Assembly (NCBI RefSeq): GCF_014649015.1
Contig: NZ_BMSF01000002.1
Span: 1-64,000, forward strand
Direction of reading: 5' to 3'
Source of the DNA: Streptomyces narbonensis
GTDB taxonomy: Bacteria; Actinomycetota; Actinomycetes; Streptomycetales; Streptomycetaceae
DNA: 64,000 nt
Made by a program: the position numbers and the translations under genes. A model generated the notes under the pieces. The model was not told the origin of the DNA. It did not search any database and saw only the letters and a list, made by a program, of their open reading frames with translations. Below are positions 34,992-43,516 of this stretch, in pieces (the stretch's first letter is position 1; each line of letters begins with the position of its first letter).

Positions 34992-35879
34992 GTGACGCCG
35001 TCCGTGACGCCGCCGTCCGTGAACTTATCCGTGGAAGACGATCCCTCCGATCGTCGGCCGCAGCTCCTCGCCATCAGCGACCTGCACGTCTCCCACGAGG
35101 AGAACAAGCGGATCGTCGAGGAGCTCCGCCCGGCCTCGGACGGCGACTGGCTGATCGTGGCCGGCGACGTGGGGGAGATGTCCGAGCAGATCACCTGGGC
35201 GCTCCGGACGCTCAGCGAGCGCTTCGCCCGGGTGATCTGGAGCCCGGGCAACCACGAGCTGTGGACGCCGAACGAGGACCCCGTCCAGCTGCGGGGCGTC
35301 GAGCGGTACGAGTACCTGGTCGACGTCTGCCGCGACCTGGGCGTGCTCACCCCCGAGGACCCGTACGCCCTGTGGGAGGGCGACGGCGGGCCCGTCCGCG
35401 TCGCGCCCCTCTTCCTCCTGTACGACTACACCTTCCGCACGCCGACCGCCGCGAACAAGGCGCAGTCGCTGGAGCAGGCCTACGAGGCGGGGGTGGTGTG
35501 CACCGACGAGTTCTTCCTGCACCCCGACCCGTACGCGGGCCGCGAGGACTGGTGCGCGGCCCGGGTGGCCCTCACCGAGCGGCGCCTCGCGGAGTGCGAC
35601 CCCGACGTCCCGCTCGTCCTGGTCAACCACTGGCCCCTGCTCCGCGAACCGACCAGGATCCTGCACTACCAGGAGTTCGCCCAGTGGTGCGGGACGGAGC
35701 GCACGGCGGACTGGCACCGCCGGTTCAACACCGCGGTGGCGGTCTACGGCCATCTGCACATCCCTCGGACCACCTGGCACGACGGCGTGCGCTTCGAGGA
35801 GGTGTCGGTCGGCTACCCGAGGGAGTGGAAGCGCCCCGGTCACCCCAGGAACGTGCCGCGCCCGGTCCTCGTCCCGTGA
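34992..35879 (+). CDS. Metallophosphoesterase (calcineurin-like)
   Basis: A 295-aa protein with all five metal-binding blocks: ISDLHVS, AGDVGE, SPGNHELW, LVNHWPL and VYGHLHIP. The C-terminal region (FEEVSVGYPREWKRPGHPRN) is typical of a Streptomyces subfamily often located next to a 4'-phosphopantetheinyl transferase gene, which is absent here. Its substrate is unknown. The GTG at 34992 follows GAGAGAGAGGTC. Confidence 0.9.
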   Translation: MTPSVTPPSVNLSVEDDPSDRRPQLLAISDLHVSHEENKRIVEELRPASDGDWLIVAGDVGEMSEQITWALRTLSERFARVIWSPGNHELWTPNEDPVQLRGVERYEYLVDVCRDLGVLTPEDPYALWEGDGGPVRVAPLFLLYDYTFRTPTAANKAQSLEQAYEAGVVCTDEFFLHPDPYAGREDWCAARVALTERRLAECDPDVPLVLVNHWPLLREPTRILHYQEFAQWCGTERTADWHRRFNTAVAVYGHLHIPRTTWHDGVRFEEVSVGYPREWKRPGHPRNVPRPVLVP

Positions 35880-35925
35880 ACGAGCGCGCCTTCCCGTAGG
35901 GGCGGCGCGCCCGCCCACGGAAGTC

Positions 35926-35974
35926 GTTCCGCCGCGGAATCCGGTCCGCCACGGAAGTCGTTCAATCCTGGAAC
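35926..35974. promoter_or_regulatory. Two 15-bp dyads, possible operator, upstream of the deaminase gene
   Basis: GTTCCGCCGCGGAAT (35926-35940) and GTTCAATCCTGGAAC (35960-35974) both follow GTTC-N7-GAAY and lie 34 bases apart. Each is preceded by an identical CACGGAAGTC, giving a 14-bp direct repeat CACGGAAGTCGTTC at 35916 and 35950. Paired dyads of this form resemble sites for IclR- or GntR-type regulators. They sit 60-110 bases before the DHDPS-family gene start. Confidence 0.55.
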
Positions 35975-36015
35975 TCACCCCTTGTGGCGATACCGACGAT
36001 CGGTAAAATGTCACA

Positions 36016-36025
36016 CACCATACAA
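36016..36025 (-). promoter_or_regulatory. Possible GntR site upstream of the deaminase gene
   Basis: The minus strand reads TTGTATGGTG here, just before the ribosome-binding site. It matches TTGTACGATG found upstream of the GntR gene (38200-38209) at eight of ten positions. A regulator bound here would block the start of the deaminase transcript. Confidence 0.35.
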
Positions 36026-36037
36026 GGGAGTTCCTAC

Positions 36038-36952
36038 ATGGCCCACGAGCATGCCCCGGCGCACCGTGCCCACCCCTGGCACGGCATCATGGTCGCCACT
36101 GCCCTCCCCCTGCGCGACGACCGTTCCGTCGACCTCGACGCGTACGCGGAGCACGTGGCCTGGCTGATCGCCAACGGGTGTGACGGGGTCGTCCCGAACG
36201 GCTCTCTCGGCGAGTACCAGACCCTGACCGACGAGGAGCGCGGCCAGGTCGTCCGTACCGCCGTCGAGGCGGCGGGCGACGGGGCGCGCGTCATGCCCGG
36301 CGTCTCCGCGTACGGGAGTGCCGAGTCGCGCCGCTGGGCCGAGCAGGCCGCCGAGGCCGGGGCGGAGTCGGTCCTGCTCCTGCCGCCGAACTCCTACCGC
36401 GCGGACGAGCGGGCCGTACGCGCCCACTACGCCGAGGTCGCCGCCGTCGGCCTGCCCGTCGTCGCGTACAACAACCCGCTCGACACCAAGGTCGACCTCA
36501 CCCCCGACCTGCTCGCGCGCCTGCACGGCGACGGCAGCATCGTCGCCGTCAAGGAGTTCAGCGGCGACGTCCGCAGGGCATACGAGATCGCCGAACTCGC
36601 TCCCGAACTGGACCTCCTGATCGGCGCCGACGACGTCCTCCTGGAGCTGGCGCTCGCCGGTGCGGTCGGCTGGATCGCCGGCTACCCGAACGCTCTGCCC
36701 CGCAGCTGCGCCACGCTCTACCGGGCCGCCGTGGCCGGCGACCTCTCCGTCGCGCTCCCGCTGTACAAGTCGCTCCACCCGCTCCTGCGCTGGGACTCCA
36801 AGGTCGAGTTCGTCCAGGCGATCAAGCTCTCCATGGACCTCGCCGGACGCCACGGCGGAGCGACCCGGCCGCCCCGCGCGCCGCTGACGCCCGAGCAGGA
36901 CGCCGTCGTGCGCGCCGCCACAGAGAAGGCCCTCGCCGAGGGCCACGGGTGA
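36038..36952 (+). CDS. Dihydrodipicolinate synthase family protein, likely 1-pyrroline-4-hydroxy-2-carboxylate deaminase
   Basis: A 304-aa TIM-barrel lyase. GSLGE (55-59) is the pyruvate-carboxylate site region, Tyr144 lies in VVAYNNPLD, and Lys172 in IVAVKEFSGD is the Schiff-base lysine. The DHDPS family includes aldolases and deaminases. The epimerase and GntR genes downstream point to the hydroxyproline pathway, where a DHDPS-family enzyme deaminates pyrroline hydroxycarboxylate to 2-oxoglutarate semialdehyde. The ATG follows AAGGGAG at eight bases. The specificity is inferred from context. Confidence 0.82.
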   Translation: MAHEHAPAHRAHPWHGIMVATALPLRDDRSVDLDAYAEHVAWLIANGCDGVVPNGSLGEYQTLTDEERGQVVRTAVEAAGDGARVMPGVSAYGSAESRRWAEQAAEAGAESVLLLPPNSYRADERAVRAHYAEVAAVGLPVVAYNNPLDTKVDLTPDLLARLHGDGSIVAVKEFSGDVRRAYEIAELAPELDLLIGADDVLLELALAGAVGWIAGYPNALPRSCATLYRAAVAGDLSVALPLYKSLHPLLRWDSKVEFVQAIKLSMDLAGRHGGATRPPRAPLTPEQDAVVRAATEKALAEGHG

Positions 36953-36981
36953 GCCCCCGAGCCCCGGGCCCGCGAGCTCCC

Positions 36982-37133
36982 GGGCTCCGGGGCTCCGGGG
37001 CTCCGGGGCTCCGGGGCTCTCGAGCCTCTGTGCTCCCGAGCTCCCGGGTCCGCCTCGCTCCGGTCCACCCGCAACCACCCATGGCAACCCGTAACCACCT
37101 ATAACTTCCTCCCTCCCTCCCCCTCCCTCCCTC
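36982..37133. repeat. Short tandem repeats between deaminase and epimerase genes
   Basis: GGCTCCGG-type octamers repeat about five times between 36982 and 37018. A C-rich CTCC repeat covers about 37107-37133, directly before the GAAAGGGA ribosome-binding site of the epimerase. The 194-bp gap holds no gene. Confidence 0.8.
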
Positions 37134-37146
37134 CGAAAGGGACCCC

Positions 37147-38151
37147 ATGCGTACGCGCCATGTCTTCCATGCCGTCGACTCGCACACCGAGGGCATGCCC
37201 ACGCGCGTCATCACCGGTGGCGTCGGGGTCATCCCCGGTGCCACGATGGCCGAGCGCCGGCTGCACTTCATCGAGCACATGGACCACCTCCGTACGCTCC
37301 TCATGTTCGAGCCGCGCGGTCACGCCGCAATGAGCGGCGCGATCCTGCAGCCGCCCACCCGGCCGGACGCGGACTACGGCGTGCTGTACATCGAGGTGTC
37401 CGGGCTGCTCCCGATGTGCGGGCACGGCACCATCGGGGTCGCGACCGTGCTCGTCGAGACCGGGATGGTGCCGGTCGTCGAACCGGTCACCACCGTCCGC
37501 CTCGACACCCCGGCCGGGCTCGTCAGCGTCGACGTGCAGGTCGAGGACGGCGCCGCGAAGGCGGTCACGCTCACCAACGTGCCCGCGTTCTCCGTCGGGC
37601 TCGACCTCAAGACGGAGGTGCCCGGGTACGGCACCGTCACCTATGACCTCGCCTACGGCGGAAACTTCTACGCCTTCGTCGAACTCGACTCCCTGGGCCT
37701 GCCGTTCGACCGCGACCGCAAGGACGACCTCCTCGCAGCCGGCCTCGCCATCATGGACTCGATCAACTCCGGCCCCGACCGCCCCGTCCACCCCCTGGAC
37801 CCCGCCTTCGCCGGAGTGAAGCACGTCTATCTGGCCGCGCCCGGCTCGGACGCGACCCGCTCGCGGCACGCGATGGCCATCCACCCCGGCTGGTTCGACC
37901 GCTCGCCCTGCGGCACCGGGACCAGCGCTCGCATGGCCCAGCTCCACGCCCGCGGCGAGCTCCCGCTCGACACCGACTTCGTCAACGAGTCCTTCATCGG
38001 TACGGAGTTCACGGGCCGGCTCGTCGGCGAGACCGAGGTGGGCGGCGTGCCCGCGGTCGTTCCCACAGTGACCGGCCGCGCCTGGATCACCGGCACCGCG
38101 CAGTACTTCCTCGACCCCGCCGATCCCTTCCCCGCCGGATTCCTCCTCTGA
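37147..38151 (+). CDS. Proline racemase family protein, likely 4-hydroxyproline 2-epimerase
   Basis: A 334-aa enzyme with both catalytic cysteines: Cys91 in LLPMCGHGTIG and Cys255 in DRSPCGTGTSAR. Two Cys identify a proline racemase or trans-4-hydroxy-L-proline 2-epimerase, as opposed to the Thr-containing dehydratases. It interconverts trans-4-hydroxy-L-proline and cis-4-hydroxy-D-proline, the first step of hydroxyproline catabolism. The ATG at 37147 follows GAAAGGGAC. The neighbouring deaminase and regulator support hydroxyproline over proline. Confidence 0.9.
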   Translation: MRTRHVFHAVDSHTEGMPTRVITGGVGVIPGATMAERRLHFIEHMDHLRTLLMFEPRGHAAMSGAILQPPTRPDADYGVLYIEVSGLLPMCGHGTIGVATVLVETGMVPVVEPVTTVRLDTPAGLVSVDVQVEDGAAKAVTLTNVPAFSVGLDLKTEVPGYGTVTYDLAYGGNFYAFVELDSLGLPFDRDRKDDLLAAGLAIMDSINSGPDRPVHPLDPAFAGVKHVYLAAPGSDATRSRHAMAIHPGWFDRSPCGTGTSARMAQLHARGELPLDTDFVNESFIGTEFTGRLVGETEVGGVPAVVPTVTGRAWITGTAQYFLDPADPFPAGFLL

Positions 38152-38197
38152 CCTGCGCTGCGGGGCCCGCCCCGTACGGACCGGCAGGGAAACGTGA

Positions 38198-38209
38198 CAT
38201 TGTACGATG
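38198..38209 (+). promoter_or_regulatory. Candidate GntR operator upstream of its own gene
   Basis: CATTGTACGATG is a partial palindrome around GTAC (CAT-N-GTAC-N-ATG), 29 bases before the GntR start. VanR/FadR-type GntR proteins often bind sites of this kind and repress themselves. A related decamer occurs before the deaminase gene at 36016-36025. Confidence 0.4.
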
Positions 38210-38238
38210 CTCCTCCGTGACTTCTCGGAGGGCGCACG

Positions 38239-38964
38239 ATGGGTGACCTGAAACAGTACGGCCTCGTGAGGGCGCAGGAGCGGCTCCGCGACCAGGTAGG
38301 GCACGCCCTCCGGGCCGCCCTCATAGCGGGCGAACTCCGCCCCGGCCAGGTCTACTCGGCCCCCGGGCTCGCCGCCGACCTCGGTGTCTCGGCGACCCCG
38401 GTCCGTGAGGCGATGCTCGACCTGGCCCGCGAGGGTCTGGTCGAGCCCGTACGCAACAAGGGCTTCCGCATCACCGAGGTCAGCGAGCGCGACCTCGACC
38501 AGTTCACCGAACTGCGGACCCTCATCGAGGTCCCCACCATCGGCCGCGTCACGCGCAAGGCCACCAAGGAGGAGCTGGAGGAACTCCGGCCGGTTGCCGA
38601 GGAGATCGTCTCCCGCGCCGGGGAGCACGACCTCATCGGCTATCTGGAGGCCGACCGCCGCTTCCATCTCGCCCTGCTCGCCCTGTCCGGAAACGATCGC
38701 CTCGTCGAGACGGTCGGAGACCTCCGCAAGCGCTCCCGTCTCTACGGCCTCACCGGCCTGGACGAGGCGGGCAAGCTCGTCTCCTCCGCCGAGGAGCACC
38801 TCGAACTCCTCGACCTGATGCTGGCCGGTGACGCCCAGGGCGCCGAGGAGTGCATGCGCCGCCACCTCGGACATGTCCGCTCCCTCTGGGCCGACGCCCA
38901 CGACGAACCGGCCGGGCAGGCGGCGGCCGGGCAGGCGATGGCGGGGCAGCCGACGGCCGTCTGA
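38239..38964 (+). CDS. GntR family regulator with FCD domain
   Basis: A 241-aa protein with an N-terminal winged helix (LRAALIAGELRPGQVYS; LGVSATPVREAMLDLAREGL) and an all-helical FCD ligand domain (about 90-215) with the metal-site residues Asp/His in EADRRFHLALLALSGN and the later EEHLELLDLMLAGD. The last 20 residues are an AGQ/MAGQ repeat. FCD proteins sense organic acids, so an intermediate of hydroxyproline breakdown is a reasonable ligand. The ATG follows GGAGGG. Confidence 0.92.
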   Translation: MGDLKQYGLVRAQERLRDQVGHALRAALIAGELRPGQVYSAPGLAADLGVSATPVREAMLDLAREGLVEPVRNKGFRITEVSERDLDQFTELRTLIEVPTIGRVTRKATKEELEELRPVAEEIVSRAGEHDLIGYLEADRRFHLALLALSGNDRLVETVGDLRKRSRLYGLTGLDEAGKLVSSAEEHLELLDLMLAGDAQGAEECMRRHLGHVRSLWADAHDEPAGQAAAGQAMAGQPTAV

Positions 38965-39087
38965 ACGGGGTCGGTGTGTGGCGTGATCCCGCCCGTCGAC
39001 GGACATGCGGGAGAACGCCAACTCGGCTTCTCCCAGAGGGATTCCGCGAAGTCTGGACAGTCGGCGGACGATCTATATGCTGACGCC

Positions 39088-40326
39088 ATGCATTCCGCCG
39101 CCTCGACGCCCGCGAACGCCGCCACCCCCCTCCCTTCCCCCGGCCAGGCCGTACCCGCCCCCGCCTTCGCCTCCCGGCTGGCCGGAGTCGCGTCGTCGCC
39201 GGTACGGGACATCCTGGCGCTCACCGCGCGCCCCGAGGTGATCTCCTTCGCCGGTGGACTGCCCGCCCCCGAGCTGTTCGACATCGCGGGGATCCGGGCG
39301 GCGTACGACCGCGTCCTGGCCGAAATACCGCGCCAGGCCCTCCAGTACTCGACCACCGAGGGCGACCCGGAGCTGCGCACCGCCGTCGCGGACCGGCTCA
39401 CGGACCGCGGCCTGCCCACGGACGCCGACGACCTGCTGATCACCACCGGCTCGCAGCAGGCCCTCACCCTCCTCACGACGGCCCTCGTCGAACCGGGCAG
39501 CGTGGTCCTCGTCGAGGACCCCTGCTACCTCGCGGCCCTCCAGACCTTCGCCTTCGCCGGTGCCCGGGTCGTCCCCGTACCCACCGACGACCAGGGCATC
39601 ATCCCCGCCGCGCTCGAAGAGATCGCGGCACGCGAGAAGGCCACCCTCCTCTACGTCATCCCCACCTTCCAGAACCCCACGGGCCGTACGCTCCCCGCCG
39701 AGCGCCGCGCCGCCGTCGCCGAGGCCTCCGCGCGGCACGGGTTCTGGATCGTCGAGGACGACCCGTACGGCGAACTCCGCTACGACGGCGAGCGCGTCCT
39801 CCCCATCGCCGCCGACCCCACGGCCGCCGACCGGACCGTCCTGCTCGGCTCCTTCTCCAAGGTGATGGCCCCCGGGCTCCGGCTCGGTTTCCTGCGCGCC
39901 CCCGCCCGGCTGCGCCGCGCGTGCGTCATCGCGAAGCAGGCCGCCGACCTGCACACCTCCTCCATCGACCAGGCGGCGGCCGCGCGCTATCTGCGCGACA
40001 GCGACCTCGACGCGCACGTCGCGGGGATGCGGGCCGCGTACCAGGAGCGCAGGGACGCCATGCTCGAAGGCCTGCCGGCCGCACTGCCCGAGGGCAGCCG
40101 CTGGAACCGGCCCGAGGGCGGCATGTTCATCTGGGTCAACCTCCCCGACGGCCACGACGCGACGGCCCTCCTGAGGACCGCCATCGGACACGAGGTGGCG
40201 TACGTGCCGGGGGCGCCGTTCTTCTCGGGCGAGCCGGACCCCGGCTCGGTGCGGCTGTCGTTCACCACGCACTCGGCCGAGGAGATCGGGGAGGGCCTGC
40301 GCAGACTGGCGAAGACCTTCGCCTGA
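39088..40326 (+). CDS. PLP-dependent class I/II aminotransferase
   Basis: A 412-aa fold-type I enzyme related to 2-aminoadipate and aromatic aminotransferases and to MocR C-terminal domains, without a DNA-binding domain. It has FAGGLPAPELFD, the PLP-contact NPTGRTLP, DDPYGELRY, and Schiff-base Lys258 in GSFSKVMAPGLRLGF. Substrate cannot be fixed from sequence. TATATG at 39074-39079 ends eight bases before the ATG, and there is no ribosome-binding site, so it may be leaderless. It may be a separate unit from the GntR gene 123 bases upstream. Confidence 0.88.
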   Translation: MHSAASTPANAATPLPSPGQAVPAPAFASRLAGVASSPVRDILALTARPEVISFAGGLPAPELFDIAGIRAAYDRVLAEIPRQALQYSTTEGDPELRTAVADRLTDRGLPTDADDLLITTGSQQALTLLTTALVEPGSVVLVEDPCYLAALQTFAFAGARVVPVPTDDQGIIPAALEEIAAREKATLLYVIPTFQNPTGRTLPAERRAAVAEASARHGFWIVEDDPYGELRYDGERVLPIAADPTAADRTVLLGSFSKVMAPGLRLGFLRAPARLRRACVIAKQAADLHTSSIDQAAAARYLRDSDLDAHVAGMRAAYQERRDAMLEGLPAALPEGSRWNRPEGGMFIWVNLPDGHDATALLRTAIGHEVAYVPGAPFFSGEPDPGSVRLSFTTHSAEEIGEGLRRLAKTFA

Positions 40327-40403
40327 GCACCGCCCGCTTCCCGGCAGGCCATGACCTCGTGTCGTTGTTGGGCCGAACGGGTGAGGAGCGGGAGGATGTG
40401 CGC

Positions 40404-40835
40404 ATGAGTAGGTACGAGAGCTACGACGTCACCGACGAACAGTGGGAGGGCCTCGCCCAGGTCCTGCCCCTGCGCGGCCGTGACGAATGGCCGTCCAGAG
40501 TCGACCACCGCACGATCCCCGAGCAGTACGAGTCCGCCGAGCAGCGCCGCATGATCGTGCTGCGGGTCCAGGTGTTCGCCGACGCCCGTGAGGTCGCCGA
40601 GTACCTCATCGCCCAGATCCCGGTCCTCCTCGATCTGACGAGCGCCGACGCCGACGTCGCCAAGCGCATCCTCGACTTCAGCAGCGGGGTCGTCTTCGGC
40701 CTCGGCAGCGGGATGCACCGCGTCGACCGGAACGTTTTCCTTCTCGCCCCCGCCGGCACGGAGGTCGAGGGCGCGGAGGGCGGCGACGGTGAGGAGGTCG
40801 TGGGCGGCCGGACCGCGGGCGTCCCCCGTTCGTAG
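40404..40835 (+). CDS. SepF paralogue (FtsZ membrane-tether family)
   Basis: A 143-aa protein with the SepF core (about 45-120): RRMIVLRVQVFADAREVAEY, VAKRILDFSSGVVFGLGSG and VDRNVFLLAPAGTEV. SepF polymerises and links FtsZ to the membrane; Streptomyces carry additional SepF-like proteins outside the division cluster, and this one lies away from ftsZ. The N-terminal region lacks a clear amphipathic helix. The ATG at 40404 has GGGAGG at 8-base spacing. The C-terminal tail is acidic and Gly-rich. Confidence 0.85.
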   Translation: MSRYESYDVTDEQWEGLAQVLPLRGRDEWPSRVDHRTIPEQYESAEQRRMIVLRVQVFADAREVAEYLIAQIPVLLDLTSADADVAKRILDFSSGVVFGLGSGMHRVDRNVFLLAPAGTEVEGAEGGDGEEVVGGRTAGVPRS

Positions 40836-40890
40836 GAAGGTCATCTGGACGTAACGGTTCGTCACGGAGTGGGCTGCGTACGGTCCGGGC

Positions 40891-42255
40891 ATGGACCTCA
40901 CCGGCGGCAGCACGCTCGCCCGCACGCCACACGCGCCCCCCTCCGACGCCGTCCCCTCCCAGTCCCGCTCCTCCCAGTCCCGCTCCTCCGAAGCCCGTCC
41001 CTCCGAAGCCCGTCCCTCCGGAACCCACCCTTCCGAAGCCCGTACCCCCGAAGCCCGTCCTTCCGAAGTCCGGCCCTCCGGCGTCCGTCCGTCCGGCGGT
41101 CGCGGAGGCGGGGCCCGGGTCGAGGGCGGGCGGGCGTGCGCCCGGCCGGTGGTCACCGAGCTACGGCTGTCCGCGTTCGCAGGCCACCGCGGCGCCGTCC
41201 ACGCGCTCGGGCCGGTCACCCTCTTCGCCGGGCCCAGCGGAAGCGGCAAGTCCACCATGCTCCGGGCCTACGAGGCCCTGGCCCGGCTCGGCGCGGGCGA
41301 CTCCCTCGACGAGGTCTTCCCCGACGCCGTCGACTGCGTCCCCGAACGCGCCCGCCCCGACGCCCAGGGCCGCCGCGGATTCCGGATCGGCTGCACGGTC
41401 GACGGAGCGGCCGGCCCGGTCCGCCTCGACCTCGCCGTCCAGGCCGAGCCCCGGCTCCGTATCGTCGGCGAGCGGCTCACCGGCCGGGGCCGCACCCTGC
41501 TCGCGACCGCCCTGCGCGACCCGAGCCGCAGCACCGTCCAGGCCGAGTGGCACACGGCCGGAGCCACCCCCGTCACCCGGGCACCCCTCCCCGACGACCT
41601 GCTCGGTACGGCCCTGCTGCCGCTGCGCGTCGCCGGCAAGACGCCCGGACAGCTGGAGGTGCTGGCAGCGGCCGAGCAACTGGTCATCGGGCTGCGGTCC
41701 GCCTTCCCCTGCGACCCCCGGCCCTCCGGGATGCGGGCCTCCGTGCTCCCCGGCGAAGGACGCCTGCGGCGCGACTGCGCCAACCTCGCAGAGGTCCTGC
41801 ACCGCACCCACACGGACTGCCCCCGCAGACACCACCGCCTCGCGGCCATGGCGGGTGCCGGCTGCGCGGGACCCGTCACGGGGCTCGGCGTGCGGGAACT
41901 CGCCGACGGCACCGTCCGCGCCGTCCTCGAAAGGGGCGGACGGTCCGCGACCCCGCTCGGCCGCCTGGCCGACGGCGAACTGCGCTACCTGGCCCTGGCG
42001 CTCACGCTGCTCACGGGCCCCGGCGTTCTCGCGATGGACCGGATCGCCGAGGTGCCGGACGCGATGCAGAGCCTGACCCTGCTCGCCGACGGCCTGGACC
42101 GGGGGCTCGACGGGCGTCAGGTGCGCGAACTGCTCGGCCTCGCTGTGGCCATCGCCGCCGACGGACACATCCGGGTCGCCGGGACCGTGGGGGAGCGAGG
42201 GGCGGGGGAGGCGCGGCGGACGTCCGGTGTGACGGTGGTAGACCTGGGCGTGTGA
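40891..42255 (+). CDS. AAA family ATPase (OLD/SMC-like)
   Basis: A 454-aa protein. The first 85 residues are a low-complexity Arg/Ser/Pro/Glu region encoded by 15-bp repeats (40970-41100). A P-loop NTPase follows, with Walker A GPSGSGKST (114-122), LADGELRYLALALTLL as a signature-like helix, and GPGVLAMDRIAEVPDAM, a Walker B-like strand in which the catalytic acid is not obvious. The pattern is of ATPases that report on another protein. Its last four bases overlap the start of the pyrophosphohydrolase gene (GTGA), implying joint function. Confidence 0.78.
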   Translation: MDLTGGSTLARTPHAPPSDAVPSQSRSSQSRSSEARPSEARPSGTHPSEARTPEARPSEVRPSGVRPSGGRGGGARVEGGRACARPVVTELRLSAFAGHRGAVHALGPVTLFAGPSGSGKSTMLRAYEALARLGAGDSLDEVFPDAVDCVPERARPDAQGRRGFRIGCTVDGAAGPVRLDLAVQAEPRLRIVGERLTGRGRTLLATALRDPSRSTVQAEWHTAGATPVTRAPLPDDLLGTALLPLRVAGKTPGQLEVLAAAEQLVIGLRSAFPCDPRPSGMRASVLPGEGRLRRDCANLAEVLHRTHTDCPRRHHRLAAMAGAGCAGPVTGLGVRELADGTVRAVLERGGRSATPLGRLADGELRYLALALTLLTGPGVLAMDRIAEVPDAMQSLTLLADGLDRGLDGRQVRELLGLAVAIAADGHIRVAGTVGERGAGEARRTSGVTVVDLGV

Positions 42256-42863
42256 CGGAGAAGAAGACGGAGTACGAGACGGTGGACGGCGACGGCGACG
42301 GCGACGACGCCGAGGGCGGCGGCGACGAGGGCGGCGGCGACGAGGGCGTGGGCGTGGGAGAAGGGGTGGGCGTGGGCGAAGGCGTGGGCGAAGGCGTGGG
42401 CGTGGGAGAAGGGGTGGGCGTGGGCGTGGGTGGCGAGTCGGCGGGCACGAGCGGGACGGGCAGCGGTGACGTGGTGCGCCAGGACGTGGCGGCGCTCCAG
42501 CGCAGGCTGGCCGAGTTCGCGGCCGCCCGTGACTGGCAGCCGTACCACACGCCCAAGAACCTGGCGGCGGCGCTCAGTGTGGAGGCGTCCGAACTCCTGG
42601 AGATCTTCCAGTGGTTGACCCCTGAGCAGGCGGAACGGGTGATGGACGACCCCGAGTCGGCGCACCGCGTCGCGGACGAGGTGGCCGACGTGCTCGCCTA
42701 TCTGCTGCAGTTCTGCGAGGTGCTCGGGGTTGATCCGCTGGTGGCGCTCGCGGCGAAGATCGACAGGAACGAGGTCCGATTTCCCGTCCGGAGGCGGGGT
42801 GGCGGGGAGGTCGGCGGGGACGCCGGCGGGGCTGAGACGGGAGATCGTCACTCTTCGGAGTGA
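42252..42863 (+). CDS. MazG-like nucleotide pyrophosphohydrolase with a repetitive N-terminal extension
   Basis: A 203-aa protein. Residues 1-75 are a Gly/Asp/Glu then Val-Gly-Glu repeat. The compact domain (about 80-185) has the MazG/dCTPase pattern: RDWQPYHTPKNLAAALS, the metal motif EASELLEIFQWL and DEVADVLAYLLQFCE. Such enzymes cleave (d)NTPs to monophosphate and pyrophosphate. The usual length is about 110-120 aa, so the extension is unusual. Coupled by overlap with the AAA ATPase gene. Confidence 0.85.
   Translation: MTEKKTEYETVDGDGDGDDAEGGGDEGGGDEGVGVGEGVGVGEGVGEGVGVGEGVGVGVGGESAGTSGTGSGDVVRQDVAALQRRLAEFAAARDWQPYHTPKNLAAALSVEASELLEIFQWLTPEQAERVMDDPESAHRVADEVADVLAYLLQFCEVLGVDPLVALAAKIDRNEVRFPVRRRGGGEVGGDAGGAETGDRHSSE
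42354..42431 (+). repeat. GTGGGCGAAGGC-type coding repeat
   Basis: Repeated 6-base units GTGGGC, GTGGGA and GAAGGC encode the (VGEG)n/(VGVG)n run at the N-terminus of the pyrophosphohydrolase. The coding frame is kept. Confidence 0.9.
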
Positions 42864-42872
42864 TCGACTTTT
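42845..42872 (+). terminator. UUCG-tetraloop terminator overlapping the pyrophosphohydrolase stop
   Basis: TCACTC-TTCG-GAGTGA (42848-42863), extended by TCG/CGA with a one-base bulge, and followed by ACTTTT. The TGA stop (42861-42863) forms part of the right arm. The tetraloop and short T-run make this the most classical intrinsic terminator in the window. Confidence 0.8.
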
Positions 42873-42989
42873 CCCCGCCGAGCCTACTGTCCACAGATTT
42901 CCGAATTCCCCTGGTGGTGGGGCTCAGTCGGCCTCACTCTGGGTAGTGGAATGAGTGGGCGGTAAGTCGTATGAACGGGGGCGGCGTTG

Positions 42990-43478
42990 ATGGAAGCAGA
43001 GCGGCTCATCGCGGCCGGGCGGCACGCGTTGGCGGGGAGCGGGACAGCACAGGACATTGTGGCGGAGGCCTGGCAGGCTCAGGCGCTCGCCCAGGCGATA
43101 GGGAGTCATCTCGCGCTCTGCGGGCCGTTGGAACTGCGCGGTGAGGCACGGGGGCTGAGCGAGATCGGGGAGTACCCGGCGTGGGGGGCCGGTGGGCCGC
43201 GTGCGGCGCAGTTGACCGAGGTCGGCGATCCGGTCGCGGCGCTGACGGCGCTCGGGGCGCTGCTCGGCGAGGTGGGGATCGCACTCGTCGGGGTGGCCTG
43301 CGCCACCGACGAGGAGGGGCTCTACTGGCAGTGCATCGAGGCCATCGATGCGGTCGACGAGTCGAGCGACAGGGTGGGCGGGATGCTCCGCCGGCTGGCG
43401 GTGCGCGACGACCGGGAGCGGGCCCGCCCGCCCGACCCGGCCCGAGGCCGGGCGGGCCCCGGGCCGCGACCGGCGTGA
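42990..43478 (+). CDS. DUF6099 family protein
   Basis: A 162-aa, mostly helical protein (MEAERLIAAGRHALAGSGTA; AVAALTALGALLGEVGIALV in close form VAALTALGALLGEVGIALVG; YWQCIEAIDAVDESSDRV). I recall this sequence type as DUF6099, a Streptomyces family that commonly follows an AAA ATPase and a small pyrophosphohydrolase. Function unknown. The ATG at 42990 is preferred over the adjacent TTG; GGGGGCGG lies upstream. The C-terminus is Arg/Pro-rich. Confidence 0.75.
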   Translation: MEAERLIAAGRHALAGSGTAQDIVAEAWQAQALAQAIGSHLALCGPLELRGEARGLSEIGEYPAWGAGGPRAAQLTEVGDPVAALTALGALLGEVGIALVGVACATDEEGLYWQCIEAIDAVDESSDRVGGMLRRLAVRDDRERARPPDPARGRAGPGPRPA

Positions 43479-43516
43479 GCGGCGTGAACGACGGACGGCG
43501 ATCGGCCGGACTGGCT

